64,000 nucleotides of DNA from Nansenia antarctica (GCA_963989245.1 OZ022339.1:91611642-91675641), one strand, 5' to 3'. Positions 42,902 through 55,375 are shown, counted from the first letter of the stretch. The notes: generated from the sequence alone by a model not told the origin. Numbers and translations are program-made.

Positions 42902-44384
42902 GGTATAGGCCACCATGTCTGATGAAGGCATAACAGCATCAGACTAATGATGTCTCATCGTCATAGGCTGTCATCAGCCTCTTCACCGTGTCGGGGAAAC
43001 CCTGTAGTCTGTCACCACAACAGATGGAGCTCTGTCAGCCTTTCACTGAGGAGCAACGCCCTCTCCGGGTGTGTCGGAGGGAGGTAGAGGTGACAGAGGA
43101 TCCCGTTGGAGGGAGGAAGGGAAGGACGGACGGAGGGAGGGAGGGAGGGGCCGGAGGGAGGAAGGGGAGTGGTGAGGGAGGGGGTGAAGGACAAACGTGG
43201 CTCCGTTTGAGAACAAACAGAGGGTGAGAGAGGAATGGCGCTTGTGGAAGTTTAATTGAGAGCAGGGGCTTGAATGGTGCCATGCTGGACAGGCTGGCGT
43301 TGGAGCAGGGCCCAGGACAAGAGGCGGCCACCAGCTGGCTGGCTGCTGGGAAGTTTAGCCCCAGTCATTACCTCTCCATTGAGGGGATACAATGATAGGG
43401 TGGTTTGTGTTTGTGTGTGTGTCAGGCCTGTGTGTCTTTGTGTGTGTCATGCGAAGCCCTCAACTCAAAGCCAAGGTCAGCGCACCCCTCTGGTCAGGCG
43501 GCTCCAGGGACAAAAGCAGCCAATGGGTGACCTTGGTCAGGGTCAGAGAACCTGTCTGAGTGAGTCACCAGGAAGTCCCCACCCCTGTCAGTGTCTGGGT
43601 CGTTGTTGTTGCCTTGGCAGTATGGAGTCTAAAGAAAGAAATGTCTGCAATTGAACCTAGTGTGGCAGGGCCAACGATGTGTGTAAACAACATTCTCTTC
43701 ACGAGTCTCCTTTAAGTGTGCCTGTCTGTTTCTCTGTTTTATGGGGACGATGTTTGCTCATTTCTCTGACTAAATGCTGTAGTGGCACCAGCTTGTGACA
43801 GCAATTTCTCATCCGTCATGCTGATGCCTCCCATCACTTCCTCCTATCAAGAACATATACTTTGTTGATTACATTGTTTCTATTGTGTTACTTTTAAAGC
43901 TTTACTCTTAAAGCTCTTTTAAGAAGAGCAATGCCACAGGGAGGGAAGAAAGGTGGATCAAAGAAGACTTGACACTGACAGATGAGAAAAACATGGTATA
44001 ATCAATAGCATCTGCAGGGTCGAAGATCTGAAAACCTCAAGTTGTAGAAGACAGGTATGGAAATGAACAATGGCAGACTAAGGCATGGGCAAGAAGTGAA
44101 GAATAACTGTGTGCTTTCTGGACTTAAACATGTATCACAAGGCATACAGAACTGAAAAGCTATGCAATCATTTCATAACATGGTTCATATTATTCATCCA
44201 TGTTAGAAATTGTTATTTTCTGGTTTCAACTCGTTCGTTGTTTCTGTGTGTGGGGCCTGAGAGTGTGTGTGTGGGCTATGGATTTTCCATTTGAGTGAAC
44301 CAGAGATCATATCAGGTTTACCATGTAAATGAAAGTGTATCTCGGGGGGCTTTCCCTGGGACCCCCACACTGCCTGGGCCATCT
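42902..44384 (+). other. nhs intron segment
   Basis: A purine-rich GGGAGG patch at 43070-43190. Otherwise nothing recognisable. Confidence 0.55.
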
Positions 44385-44532
<148 letters not shown>

Positions 44533-45079
44533 AATACCCTTCTTCCATCTGTAGCTCTGCAGATGGCCTTGCTGTGTTAAAGAAGTGGGCTGAAGGGATA
44601 GGGGAGTACAGCTCTGTATGTCGTCTCACCGCGACAGCACAATGGAGATTAGGGGTGTCTGATCTCTTGGTTTAACTCCAGTCTCAAGACTGCATACCAT
44701 GAGGGGGGGAGACGGGGACGCTGCTCTGATCTTTGAATCAGGCCACTGTTATTTTATCCCATGGATCAAGGAATGTGTATGCTTACTAATGTTTGGACCA
44801 TGCAGACCTCCCCCCTCCACCAAGCCTACCCCTGATGTCAATGAGAGGGGGTTGGTCAGACAGTTCAGGATGAATGGGCCAATCCCTGATGAGATCCATT
44901 GTCTTCCAAAAGCCTCCTCTAGTTTACGAGAGTGAGTGTTACCTTTTGTTGTGTCTGCACTTGCTTGCTGCGTGGTCCTTTTATGGTCCTGATATGGTCC
45001 TTTTATGGTTCTTCCAGGAGGTACAGTCAGTACATTTACAGAGAGTCAAACTGAGGTGAAAAGACATGGGTGGCGGGGG

Positions 45080-45292
45080 GGGGGAGGGCTTTCAATTGGC
45101 TTCCAATTCATTCATTCATTTTTTTTTTTTAAGAATAATAATTAAACTAAGTTAAATGTGCAACCATTTATTTTGCTTTATGCTTTTTAATTCTATTAGT
45201 TTTGTTTTTTGTTTTCCATTATATTAATTATTGTTGCTGTATCTTGCTTTGCACATTATTTGAAATAAACATCTCAATCAATCAATCAAACA
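45080..45292 (+). mobile_element. LINE-like 3' end with (AATC)n tail
   Basis: A/T-rich sequence ending TTGCACATTATTTGAAATAA and ACATCTCAATCAATCAATC, a typical LINE 3' terminus with its own AATAAA and a tetranucleotide tail. Confidence 0.65.
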
Positions 45293-45453
45293 ATCCATTT
45301 CTATTCTTCCTTTATCTCCTCAAACATCAATCATCTACTGTTGACGAAACTGAAACACAAACCCTATTTGGTATTTCCTTGTTCCCTTGATTTTGTGTGT
45401 ATCGTTGCCGAAGTTGGTGCGCTGCCAAAGACTTATCTGGTGCTCTCATACTC

Positions 45454-45498
45454 CAGCAGCAGCAGCAGCAGCAACAACAACAACAACAACAACAACAG
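45454..45498. repeat. (CAG)6(CAA)8CAG triplet repeat
   Basis: A 45-bp mixed CAG/CAA tract in the intron. Every unit would be Gln in the frame starting at 45454, but no splice sites or conserved flanking codons support an exon. Confidence 0.95.
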
Positions 45499-45599
45499 GC
45501 AGGCGGAGTGAAGCTGAGTAGGATGACAGACGGAGTAGTGTGCAGCAGAAGCCACACAGCAGTAGTCTCTGGGGCACAGGGGGGTAGGAAAGAACCCTA

Positions 45600-45690
45600 C
45601 CTTGAACCATAAAGGCGTTTTGGCCTATCCGTGTGAGAGAACCCTTTGAAGAACACTTTTGGGTTCCATGTAGAACCCTTTGAAGAACAC
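45600..45690. repeat. Dispersed 'AGAACCC' repeat, copy 2
   Basis: AGAACCCTTTGAAGAACACT occurs twice around TTTTGGGTTCCATGT. It is related to 38080 and 51868. Confidence 0.7.
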
Positions 45691-45837
45691 TCCCCCTCCC
45701 CCCCTTTATGCCCATGGTGAAGGCACTGTACTGTATTACTCCCAACAATACTAACCCCAAGAGTAGAAGACTACTCTGAGCACAAGATGTCTATGTTTGC
45801 TCTGAGGAGCAGAACATTAAAAAGATCTACATTGGAT

Positions 45838-45869
45838 TGTGTGTGTGAGTGTGTACACGTGTGTGTGTA

Positions 45870-45904
<35 letters not shown>

Positions 45905-45931
45905 ACGTGTGTGTGTGTGTGTGTGTGTGTG
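45838..45931. repeat. (TG)n array with GTACACGTG interruptions
   Basis: TG repeats broken three times by the palindromic TACACGTG motif. Confidence 0.95.
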
Positions 45932-46975
45932 TCTGTACATGGCCCTTCCCTTATTTGATCAACATCATCACAGAACAATAACCAGAAGGATTGGCGCTCA
46001 CTCTACCTACTAACGTAACTGTCAGCTTCAGTTTCAAGTCCTCCACCCAGAATGGGAGAGTAGATATTTGATATCTTGGGAACTCTCAGTGTTTGAGATA
46101 TCCAGTGGTGATTTACTCTCTCTCAATTGCTATCCTAAGTCTTTTCGTGAAGAGGACTATAGGCAGATAACGAGCCGGGTCAATGTCAGTGCCTCATGAG
46201 CTTTTTAATCCTTAAAAGGATAGTTGACTCTTTTTGAAGTTTTTAGGTGAACTATCCTGTTCTAAACAGTTTGTTGTGTTCAGTCTGGGAGTGGTCTGAT
46301 ACCATCTGTCATGATTGGCATTGACTTGCTTTTTGTCCAATGGGCCAAATGTTCACTTTGAATATTTAGCCTCCCATCGATAACCAGTCTGCTCAACACA
46401 AGGTGTGAATGGGGGACTCTGCTGAACAGACACCTGGCCTCCTGTCATCCTGAGTTCTTATTGCTGGGCAAGCATACATCTAGAGATCCTGTTTAGAATG
46501 CTGAACCAGATGAACATTGCATTCAGTTCAACAGCAAGATATGGCCAGATTCAATTCAACCAAGATGTGAACTTGGCACTGGCAGTAAAAAAAAAAGACC
46601 AGTTGCCTTATGACATATTTTCTAGTCTTTGATCATGTTTCTGTGTATTTTGGATGCCGTCTGTATTAGATTTCATTCAGATTAATTTTGGCAGAGACCA
46701 TTGTTGCTAGCGTCATTCAGACTCTCGCAGCAATTAACACATTACAAAGTCCAAGTTCTTATGTTTTATCCCGTTCCAACCACAGGACCTCTATTGTGTT
46801 GTAGTCTTGAGGCGTCACAATGTTATCCCGTGTTGGCAGGTGCAATTACAATAAGTAACATATAACATGCTGAGAGAATTGTCCCTCTCTTATGATGCCA
46901 TGCATAGTAGGCCCAGGCCACTGGAATGAACAGGCCAGTTGCTCTCAGAGGGGACATGCCCGACCTGCAAATTAT
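45932..46975 (+). other. nhs intron segment, nothing recognised
   Basis: Unique-looking sequence. Confidence 0.5.
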
Positions 46976-47072
46976 GAACCCTAACCCTAACCAAACCCAT
47001 AACCCTAACCCTAACCCTAACCCTTAAACCTAACCTTACGCTAACCCTAACCCTTAACCCTAACACTTACCG
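46976..47072. repeat. Degenerate interstitial telomere-type (CCCTAA)n
   Basis: A tract of CCCTAACCCTAA units with variants (CCTTAA, CCTTACG). Orientation is CCCTAA on the plus strand. Confidence 0.92.
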
Positions 47073-47164
47073 TAACCAAATTTGAACCAATTTGGAAATT
47101 CAACATTGGTTCGGCATGTCCTCTTATAGAGTCTTTCCCTTCATAGAGCTGTCCTCCTCAGCAT

Positions 47165-47271
47165 AGTTCATCCTCTCCTTTACTGACAGTATGCATGTCT
47201 AGTTCATCCTCTCCTTTACTGACAGTATGCATGTCTAGTTCATCCTCTCCTTTACTGACAGTATGCATGTC
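47165..47271. repeat. 36-bp tandem repeat, three copies
   Basis: Unit begins AGTTCATCCTCTCCTTTACT and ends GCATGTCT; three nearly exact copies. Confidence 0.93.
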
Positions 47272-49748
47272 AATTCATAGGTCAGAGTAATATATTACTT
47301 ATACTACAGGTTTGGTATCTTTCATTTTGTTGGCATTCCTTGACACATTTGAAACCTTGTCTAAAAGTGCAGTAAGGATGAAGTGAGAGGGAGAGAGAAG
47401 AACAGGGAGAAGAGAGGATGAGAGAAAATGTAGACATATCTGTCTATTTTAGGGGTGCAGAGGAAATGCTGCCAATGTTTTGTTGTTGTTGTTAGGCCTA
47501 AATAATAAAAAATAATAAAGATGATGTTTTACTTTTAATCCCAACATTGCATCAGTCCATGTGTTTACTGAAGACCTACCCAGAACAGAACCACACACAA
47601 CTGACTGCTGTCAACAACCTAGTTCAGATTATGTAAAAGTCATGCAATGAAACGGCCCAACATGATATCTCTGTAATATACTTTTTGTACACATTCTGCA
47701 TCCACTCCTTCAATGAATCGTGCTGATGTGAAAATACAGTTGTTGACGAGCATCAACATTTCAGTAACGTTTCAAGTTAATTTGGGCTGTTTTAGTCTAG
47801 GTTGTTTGATTCTGAAAGCCATAGTGACACTATGAAAAATGGACACTAGTCATCAATAGGTAATGTTACATTTGGGTCTTAACTGATTAACAAAGTCCTC
47901 AATGGAGCCTACCGCATACATGAATGATTCATGAAGCCACCGCTTGTGAGCCTAGCCTAACCTAGCGTGAGAGGCTAGAACACAAGCAAATAAAGAAGAA
48001 ACACAATGACTCACTCTCAGTTTAATACACTTTACATACTGTAGCACGCCATGCACCACGCTGACGCTGGATGACAGATTGTAAACAATCCATGTCCAAT
48101 AAGTGTTGTTTTCTAGTTTGTGACTTGAGGCTGGTCTGACCTGTGAAGTCTCAGTCTTAGTTAAACAGGCTAGTGCTGTCGTCTTAATGGATGTTAAATG
48201 GTGGTGGTGTTCTTTGTCTGTGATGACAGGAGATTGTTGTTGCCAGGCTTATATTAGTTTATGTGACTCTATTGATTACCCCACACCAGACACACACATT
48301 GCAGTCCAAATGTATGGGTGTGTGTTGAAGGAAAATCATTTGCTGGCTAAGTGGGTGACGTTAATGGGTTTATGGCACATTTTACAGCCCAATGCTTATT
48401 TACGGTGTGTCTGTGAAGAAAATGAGTTAACACAATGGGATGGGGTACACTTCTTTAAAAGTTAGATAAAGAAGAGTTGGTTTGTTGCTCACAGAAATAC
48501 CACCACTGAGCTCGAGTGTCTACAGTGGTTTGAGGGAACATGCTCCACTTCACCTACTTGTGGCTATTAGCATATGCTTTATATTTTATTTTGCTTATCT
48601 TTTGACCTATTGTTTTGTTCCACCTGATTTGAAATGCTGTAATTTCATACAGGACACCTTTGAAAACGAAATGATGCATCGCAAGGGATCCTGTCACCAG
48701 AACTGCAAATAAATAAATAATTTTACAGTTATAGTAATAGTGGTATCATAGCATAGTTTTTTTTTTTTTTTTGGTCTAGTTTGTAGTTTACAGTGCAGCT
48801 TGTGAACAGACTCTGATACGCCTCTACTGTGGGGACAGAGACAGAGAGAGCAGATGTTTTCAAAGGTTCTTACTGTATCTCAGGAGCTGACAGACATACT
48901 GGGCCTTTGTGCCAACTGGCTTCTGATGGGAGAAAAACGATGATGAGGTGTCAAGGGTCAGTCCCTCCAAAGTCACTGGTATTTGAAAAATTCCTCTGAA
49001 ACGCGCTTGAGGGTTTAGTTAATCGTGTAGTTTAGGATTAAGAGTTCTTAATTTCCAATGCACTTGGTACTTGGTACTTCTAATTTCAGCAAAATCAAAA
49101 AAAAATGTGGATTGTGTAAATACAAGTCACATGCTTTGCTTCGCTGTATTTCCCTGATCCTCTGGGATTATGATGTTGGTATTTAATCTCTCTACTAGGA
49201 TGATGCTGTGACACTCATTTGGCGTTTAAGTAGCTTGCCGCTTGATTGCTTTTTGTCTGTGTCACCCCTTGTCTTTTTATGTGTGTTTTGTGTGTGTGTC
49301 TAATCTGTGTGAAGTTGTTTGTGTTGCGCCGTGATCTAGATTTCTCTTGTCAGGCCACATGGTTTGTGTTTGTCATGGCCGTCAGTGAGAGGGAAGGCAG
49401 GGTAGGTGGGGGGAGGGGGTTGGGGTGGCCCCGTGAGGAATGGTGGAGTGGTAAAGGGGCTGGGAGATAGATTGGGGGGGAGCAGGGAGGCTCATAAAAC
49501 AGCAGAGCCCTGACACAGACAAGAAGAGCCAAGGCAGCGTCGCCGCGTACGTAAATTCCTCGGTCAGAGCAGACACACGACTAACCCATCTGTGGTTCCA
49601 CTCTCCGCAGGGTCACACTGGTTTGATGAGTGTGTCCAATTAGTGTTACAACAGTAATCAGAAGACTGGCTCTGGGAGTGACGGCTCTCAGCTTAGCTCT
49701 TGTTTCCCGTCAAAGGTATTGAGACAGGATCAGAGTTTGTTTCTCCGC
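47272..49748 (+). other. nhs intron segment, nothing recognised
   Basis: A T run near 48758-48772. Short open frames at 48187-48465 and 48482-48712 lack any gene-like support. Confidence 0.5.
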
Positions 49749-49817
49749 TGTATATGGTACCAGCCTTAACCTGTATGTGGTACCAGCCTTAACCTGTATA
49801 TGGTACCAGCCTTAACC
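49749..49817. repeat. 23-bp tandem repeat, three copies
   Basis: Unit TGTATATGGTACCAGCCTTA plus ACC, three copies. Confidence 0.9.
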
Positions 49818-49914
49818 GCAATCAATTTAAATCTAAGTACTAACAAAACAAACTGCAGAGAGGGCCTGACCACGATTACTCATAACTACTGAAAGCCAGG
49901 CACGCACAACGTAC

Positions 49915-49966
49915 ACACACACACACACACACACGCACACACACACACACACACACGCACACACAC
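49915..49966. repeat. (AC)n microsatellite
   Basis: AC array with two GCAC interruptions. Confidence 0.95.
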
Positions 49967-50474
49967 CACATCAATTTAAAAAAGGCCTACTCCAATAGTA
50001 GTCCCCACTCTGACCTCAGGCCTGTTTTCAGTACATGAGAGGGGTATCATATCATGACCCCCCAGGGGGAAGAGACAATGGGAGCTATGCAGGGTAACAG
50101 ACAACCAGAATCTCAGAGCCACACACAACACTCTGTCAGACCCTAACCCTAACTCTATGATTCAGGATGTTTATCCCACAAAAGACGAAAAAATACTTCT
50201 CCATTTCCTGTCTGTGACACACAGCTCTCAGATGCAGGTTCATTCATGTGCAGTGTAACTGTATCCAGGGCCACATGTGAAACACATATATGTATCTATC
50301 ATCATTATTTGTCTCTGTTACTGTAGCAGTAATTAAGCTTTCAACATATCATCATCATATGACATTATTATCATAATGATATATAGCATTGTAGTATCGT
50401 CATTCATTTGCCTCATTCACTGTTCCAGGTTGAAATGAAAACCGTGACAGTTGCTGCTGACCCCCGACACTTTC

Positions 50475-50478
<4 letters not shown>

Positions 50479-50529
<51 letters not shown>

Positions 50530-50530
50530 C
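50479..50530. repeat. (CA)n microsatellite
   Basis: CA array with one CG interruption. Confidence 0.95.
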
Positions 50531-50636
50531 ACTGCCCTGATAACCCCTCTACTCCTTCACTAATCTGCCAGACTGCAGGGAGCTCGTCTGTCTATCCATG
50601 AGAGATGCAGCTACTCCTGCTCTCTATGAATGGAAA

Positions 50637-51150
50637 CCTCAGACACATCTCCCTCCCTCCCTCACCCTCTACAATACCTCAGACACATCTCCCTCCCTCA
50701 CCCTCTACAATACCCCAGACACATCTCCCTCCCTCCCTCACCCCCTACAATACCTCAGACACATCTCCCTCCCTCACCCTCTACAATACCCCAGACACAT
50801 CTCCCTCCCTCACCCTCTACAATACCCCAGACACATCTCCCTCCCTCACCCTCTACAATACCCCAGACACATCTCCCTCCCTCCCTCACCCTCTACAATA
50901 CCCCAGACACATCTCCCTCCCTCACCCTCTACAATACCCCAGACACATCTCCCTCCCTCACCCTCTACAATACCTCAGACACATCTCCCTCCCTCCCTCA
51001 CCCTCTACAATACCCCAGACACATCTCCCTCCCTCACCCTCTACAATACCCCAGACACATCTCCCTCCCTCACCCTCTACAATACCTCAGACACATCTCC
51101 CTCCCTCACCCTCTACAATACCCCAGACACATCTCCCTCCCTCACCCTCA
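50637..51150. repeat. 35-bp minisatellite, about 14-15 copies
   Basis: Unit CAGACACATCTCCCTCCCTC followed by ACCCTCTACAATACC. Some copies carry an extra CCCT (39 bp) and positions vary between CCAG and TCAG. The unit is pyrimidine-rich on this strand and lacks stops, so all three frames appear open, but this is not coding. Confidence 0.96.
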
Positions 51151-51867
51151 ATCTGGGACATGACACACGACTGGTTCTGCCGCCCCTAATCTGCTAGTTC
51201 AAGGGGAGGGGGCGAGGGGGCGGGGGGTCTCGTGTTGTGTGACATACTTCTTTCCCTCAGAAGTGTGTGTGTGTGTGTGTGTCATTACTATGATGGTCCC
51301 CTCGGCTTTACCTAGAACAAAGCTACTGTACATATGCCATCTTTCTCATTAGCATTCTGTCAGAGTACTAGCCCCCCCACTAGCCCCCCACCCCAACTGT
51401 TGTGTGTTCCAGGGAAACATGACAAGCAGCCCCTCAAATCAAATGTTATTTTGATGCAATTTCTTTGCCCAGTCATGCTTAACATACGTTGGCTTTGAAC
51501 ATTGAGCAATGGTTGCCAAACACTAAGTAGAAGCCCTTAGAAATTATGTGATATGCTGTGTATCCCTAGATTGTGTGGAAACATTTCAACAATGATGAAA
51601 AGAAAAGAAAAACAAAACAGCACATGGACTAAAAAGAACTACCTCATAATCGCACATGGTTCAATTCTTTTGGGTCTCAAATCCCTTGACTCAGAAGGGA
51701 TTGAATACAAAGTGAAATCCCTCCCCTGGTTTTAATCTGTGCATATATAACTTGAACCATTCCAAATATTTGTACTTGATATAATATATATATATATAAT
51801 ATATATATAGTTAATATTGTATTTGTAGATGGTATCTAATAAACATTACATTCTGTAGATCCTACAC
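51151..51867 (+). other. nhs intron segment
   Basis: G/C-rich patch near 51203-51228, short (GT)n at 51265-51282 and an (AT)n stretch at 51781-51809. Nothing else. Confidence 0.55.
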
Positions 51868-51965
51868 TCTTAGAAAACAAAAGACGCTATCTAGAACCAT
51901 AAAGGTTTCTTTCAGCTGTCCCTGTGGGAGAAAGAACCTGTTTGGGTTCCATTTAGAACCCCTTT
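51868..51965. repeat. Dispersed 'GGGTTCCA-AGAACC' repeat, copy 3
   Basis: ATCTAGAACCATAAAGGTTT, TCCCTGTGGGAGAAAGAACC and GGGTTCCATTTAGAACCCC. This is the most complete of the three copies. Confidence 0.75.
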
Positions 51966-52486
51966 CACACAACTTCTTCAAAGGGTGTATCCACTGGCAC
52001 AGCGGAGCCCTTTTTGTGTGTAATGCATTTAAAGTCATAGGTTTTGTGAATCTCAAAGGAATGGTTCCAACATCTTGTGAAATCAATGCCACGAAGAATT
52101 GACACTGTTTTGAGAGCAAAGGGGGGTCCCAGTATTAGAATAGTGTTCCCAATTAAGTGCTCAGAGTGTATTACCACTGAAAACTTTCTCTCAAAAGATC
52201 ATCTCCACTTCTCGATTTACAATGCTTGCGTCAATGGTTTTGTCATGATCAGTAAGCAGCAGGCAAGCAGCTCTTTAATGGTCTTTACTTCTTACTCGCT
52301 CACTTCCAATCCTCTTGGTCATGATTAGAAGAGCCAGATAGCTGTGCTGTAGCTCTCAGCTCCATAGGATTTCCATTTTGGCCTGGCACGATAGGATGAA
52401 GGAACCAGTGAGTGAATGATGTCACTGGGCCTCCATGCTACAACTTGATGTGATTACCCTCCCAGAAATCACTGTCAAGACTGTGG

Positions 52487-52487
52487 G

Positions 52488-52582
<95 letters not shown>

Positions 52583-52592
52583 TTCTCTTTTT
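52487..52592. repeat. (CT)n microsatellite, about 106 bp
   Basis: Long CT array with TTT interruptions; a second CT tract at 52622-52660. Confidence 0.96.
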
Positions 52593-52660
52593 TTTAGGCA
52601 TGCTTTTGATGAGGAGGGGTTCTCTCTCTCTATCTCTTTCTCTCTCTCTCTCTCTCTCTC

Positions 52661-53498
52661 TTGGACCTGGGCTAGCCCTGCTGTGATGTCATGCCCAGCG
52701 GAGCCAGACTAACCACAGTCAGTTCCCCAGCATTGTTCCCACACTCTTTTCTCCTCCTTTCATTTCATTGGCCCCGGGTTTGTCTCCCCTCTCTCCTCCT
52801 TGGGTGGAAAAGAAAAACAAAATATTGAATCGCCTGCAGAAACTAAATGAAGCTTGACTAAAGCTTTCCTCATCCAGGCTGAGGATTACAGGACATTGAA
52901 TAGAGATGTCTCACATCAGGATCTCCTTTGTTTTGTCAGTTTTGGGGGGTTGCAGTGTCTGGTGAAGGGGGGTCACAGTGCCTGGGTGAGGATTGTAATG
53001 GGGGCTTGGTTCTTTCAATGGGCTGCAGACTGTGTGCTGATTAGAATGACTTCTCTTGATGTGCCTCCTGATCAAAGCGAGCTTGTTCTGCTTATAAGGC
53101 ACCACAGGGACCAGAGGCATGGAATACAAGATTCCTCTCTCTTCCTAAAAGCATTGTTGGCCTCCGTCACAACAGACATTCCTAGAGCTCTCAGGAGCAG
53201 AACTGACCACACAAGAAGGCATTGACAAAGAAAGGTAGAGTGTAGTTGATGAAATATTTACCTTACACAAAAGTTATTCTTAACTTCCGTTTGGGGTTGT
53301 ATGGGGTGTATGTGGGACAATGATTCTGGAATCACACGGTAAATTCATGATTGCTTCCGTCATCCGGCAAGCTCTTGTGGCAAGTATGACAGAAAGTACA
53401 GGAGAACCAGAATTACATTGATGGTCATTGGCGTTTTTAAAGGTTATAGTTTTTATTTATTTTTATTTTTATTGACCCTCCTTGCACTCACTCTTGAC
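52661..53498 (+). other. nhs intron segment, nothing recognised
   Basis: Unique-looking intron sequence. Confidence 0.5.
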
Positions 53499-53580
53499 TC
53501 ACACACACATGCACATGCACATGCACACGCGCACACACACACACACACACACACTCACATGCACATGCACATGCACATGC

Positions 53581-53653
<73 letters not shown>
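53499..53653. repeat. (CA)n array with CATGCA interruptions
   Basis: CA repeats with two blocks of CATGCACATGCACATGCAC, about 155 bp. Confidence 0.96.
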
Positions 53654-53656
<3 letters not shown>

Positions 53657-53769
53657 CCAACTGTAACAGTGGTAACTGTAACCAATGGTAACAGTAACAG
53701 CCCCTGAATCTGGGGGTTTTCAGATGTTGAAAAACAACCTCTTTCCTACTCAGACAGCAGTAAAAAACA

Positions 53770-53875
<106 letters not shown>

Positions 53876-54103
53876 TACCCACACATACTCTCTCAAATAA
53901 TGGGACACTTGGCTTGACAGGTGTTTCTGGTAAGTCAGATGTGTTCCGTCACATAATTTGTGCAGTCATAAGACAGCTGTCAATGTCTATTATTGATTCT
54001 AGGCTTTGTGTTTGCTTTTGTCTGACATTGGTGTCTGTTAACATGAGGAAGACATTATTAGGCTAACAAATAAATCAAACATAGACAAAACCTTAGGCTT
54101 GCC

Positions 54104-54132
54104 AAACCCCCCCCCCCAAAAAAAAAAAAAAA
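54104..54132. repeat. C run joined to A run
   Basis: About ten C followed by about sixteen A, at the start of a Tc1-like remnant. Confidence 0.9.
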
Positions 54133-54600
54133 CCACTGGTGAGCTCAAGTATCACAAACGGGCTGGTAGGCCAAGGAAGATGGTGGATGACAGAAGTTTG
54201 CTAAAAAGTAGGCTACCTAAAAAGCCTGCAGAGGTCTGGGAAAAAAGTATTGTGGACAGACAGGATAAATATGACCATGTACCAGAGTGATAAATATGAC
54301 CATGTACCAGAGTGATAAATATGACCATGTACCAGAGTGATTGTGAGTGGAACGTTTGGAGAAAACAGAATCTGCCCAAGATTTACAGCATACCACCTCA
54401 TCTGGGAAACATGGTGGAGGGGGTGTTACAGTTTGATATGTACAGCCGCCACTAGAACTGTCTAACTTGTTTTAATTGATGATGATGGCAGCAGCAGAGT
54501 CTAGTCGGAGGTCTACAGAAACATCTTGTCTGCTCGAGTACAAGAAAATACCTCCAAATTCATTAGATGACGCTTAATCACACTGTAAGACAATGATTAA
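54133..54600 (+). pseudogene. Degenerate Tc1-like transposase with internal 25-bp triplication
   Basis: Reads TGELKYHKRAGRPRKMVDD, including the GRPR(K) motif that sits between the two helix-turn-helix units of Tc1 transposases, and later CPRFTAYHLIWETWWRG. A 25-bp unit (GATAAATATGACCATGTACC plus AGAGT) is repeated three times at 54263-54340. Frameshifted and dead. Homologous to 39140-39720. Confidence 0.85.
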
Positions 54601-54660
54601 AAACATTGTCATAGCTAAACATTGTCAATACTACCCATTTCCAGATGATAATATTGTAGG

Positions 54661-54774
54661 CAGTACAGGCCTGGCAGAGCATCACCAGTACAGGCCTGGC
54701 AGAGCATCACCAGTACAGGCCTGGCAGAGCATCACCAGTACAGGCCTGGCAGAGCATCACCAGTACAGGCCTGG
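54661..54774. repeat. 25-bp minisatellite, about 4.5 copies
   Basis: Unit CAGTACAGGCCTGGCAGAGC plus ATCAC, nearly perfect copies, abutting the hAT-like element at 54775. Confidence 0.95.
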
Positions 54775-55210
54775 TTAGGGATGGGAATCGAGAACCGGTT
54801 CCAGTTGAGAATGTGCTGACAGTTGCGCGTTGCAAAAACTTGATCATGCGTCATGATAATTTGCAACAAGAAGACTAGAATAAGAGTCTAGGAAGAAATG
54901 ACAACAATGCTACTTGTAACATGTGTAAAAGGATAATTTCAAATAAGGGTGGAAACACCAGCAATATGCTAAAACATCTTTCGACGCAACATGTGATGAA
55001 ATTATTTTCAGATTTCAATGACACATCATTTGAAAGCTTACAATCTGCACTTTCACAATCTGTAAAACACAGAAAAATTACCTTGCCGACTTGGGGAACA
55101 AAACACCAGCTCCTGTCACTAATACTAAACAGGAGTGCTTCATTTGGACATTATATTAATCGCTCCCATTACTCTTGGTGCCCTGAAATGGGGGGACTAT
55201 GTCATTAGTC
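54775..55210 (+). mobile_element. hAT-like element fragment with BED finger
   Basis: Starts TTAGGGATGGGAATCGAGAA CCGGTTCC, a recognisable hAT-type end in fish, and contains the BED-finger-like coding piece. Its 3' side runs into an unrelated Tc1-like piece at 55164-55199. Confidence 0.75.
54897..55150 (+). pseudogene. BED-type zinc finger of a hAT transposase (remnant)
   Basis: An open frame reads NDNNATCNMCKRIISNKG, GNTSNMLKHLSTQHVMKL and SDFNDTSFESLQSALSQS. The spacing C-x2-C then H-x4-H with the NTSN-LKHL motif is diagnostic of BED fingers in hAT transposases and ZBED proteins. The frame ends soon after and no catalytic domain follows, so it is a fragment. Confidence 0.8.
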
Positions 55211-55373
55211 ATATGTCATTTGTCATTAGCGAAACCAATATCTACACAAATAAAATCAAAAGCTGAAAATATACTTAAACCTCATAGTAGCGTAGTAGTA
55301 ACCTCGTTGTTTTGATTTAGTAATAATAAAATCCAAACTTTTGGAGTATAGAGCCAAAATAAGAAAACAATGC

Positions 55374-55375
<2 letters not shown>

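Noticed and set aside
45454..45498. Poly-Gln coding exon
   Set aside because: No suitable acceptor/donor pair with continuing frame that I can support; kept only as a repeat.
48187..48712. Two short plus-strand frames as small genes
   Set aside because: No recognisable motif, poor start context, no promoter or poly(A) arrangement.
50598..51197. Three overlapping frames of 177-199 codons on the plus strand
   Set aside because: All come from the 35-bp minisatellite, which lacks stops in every frame. Repeated Pro/Ser/Thr peptides are a by-product.
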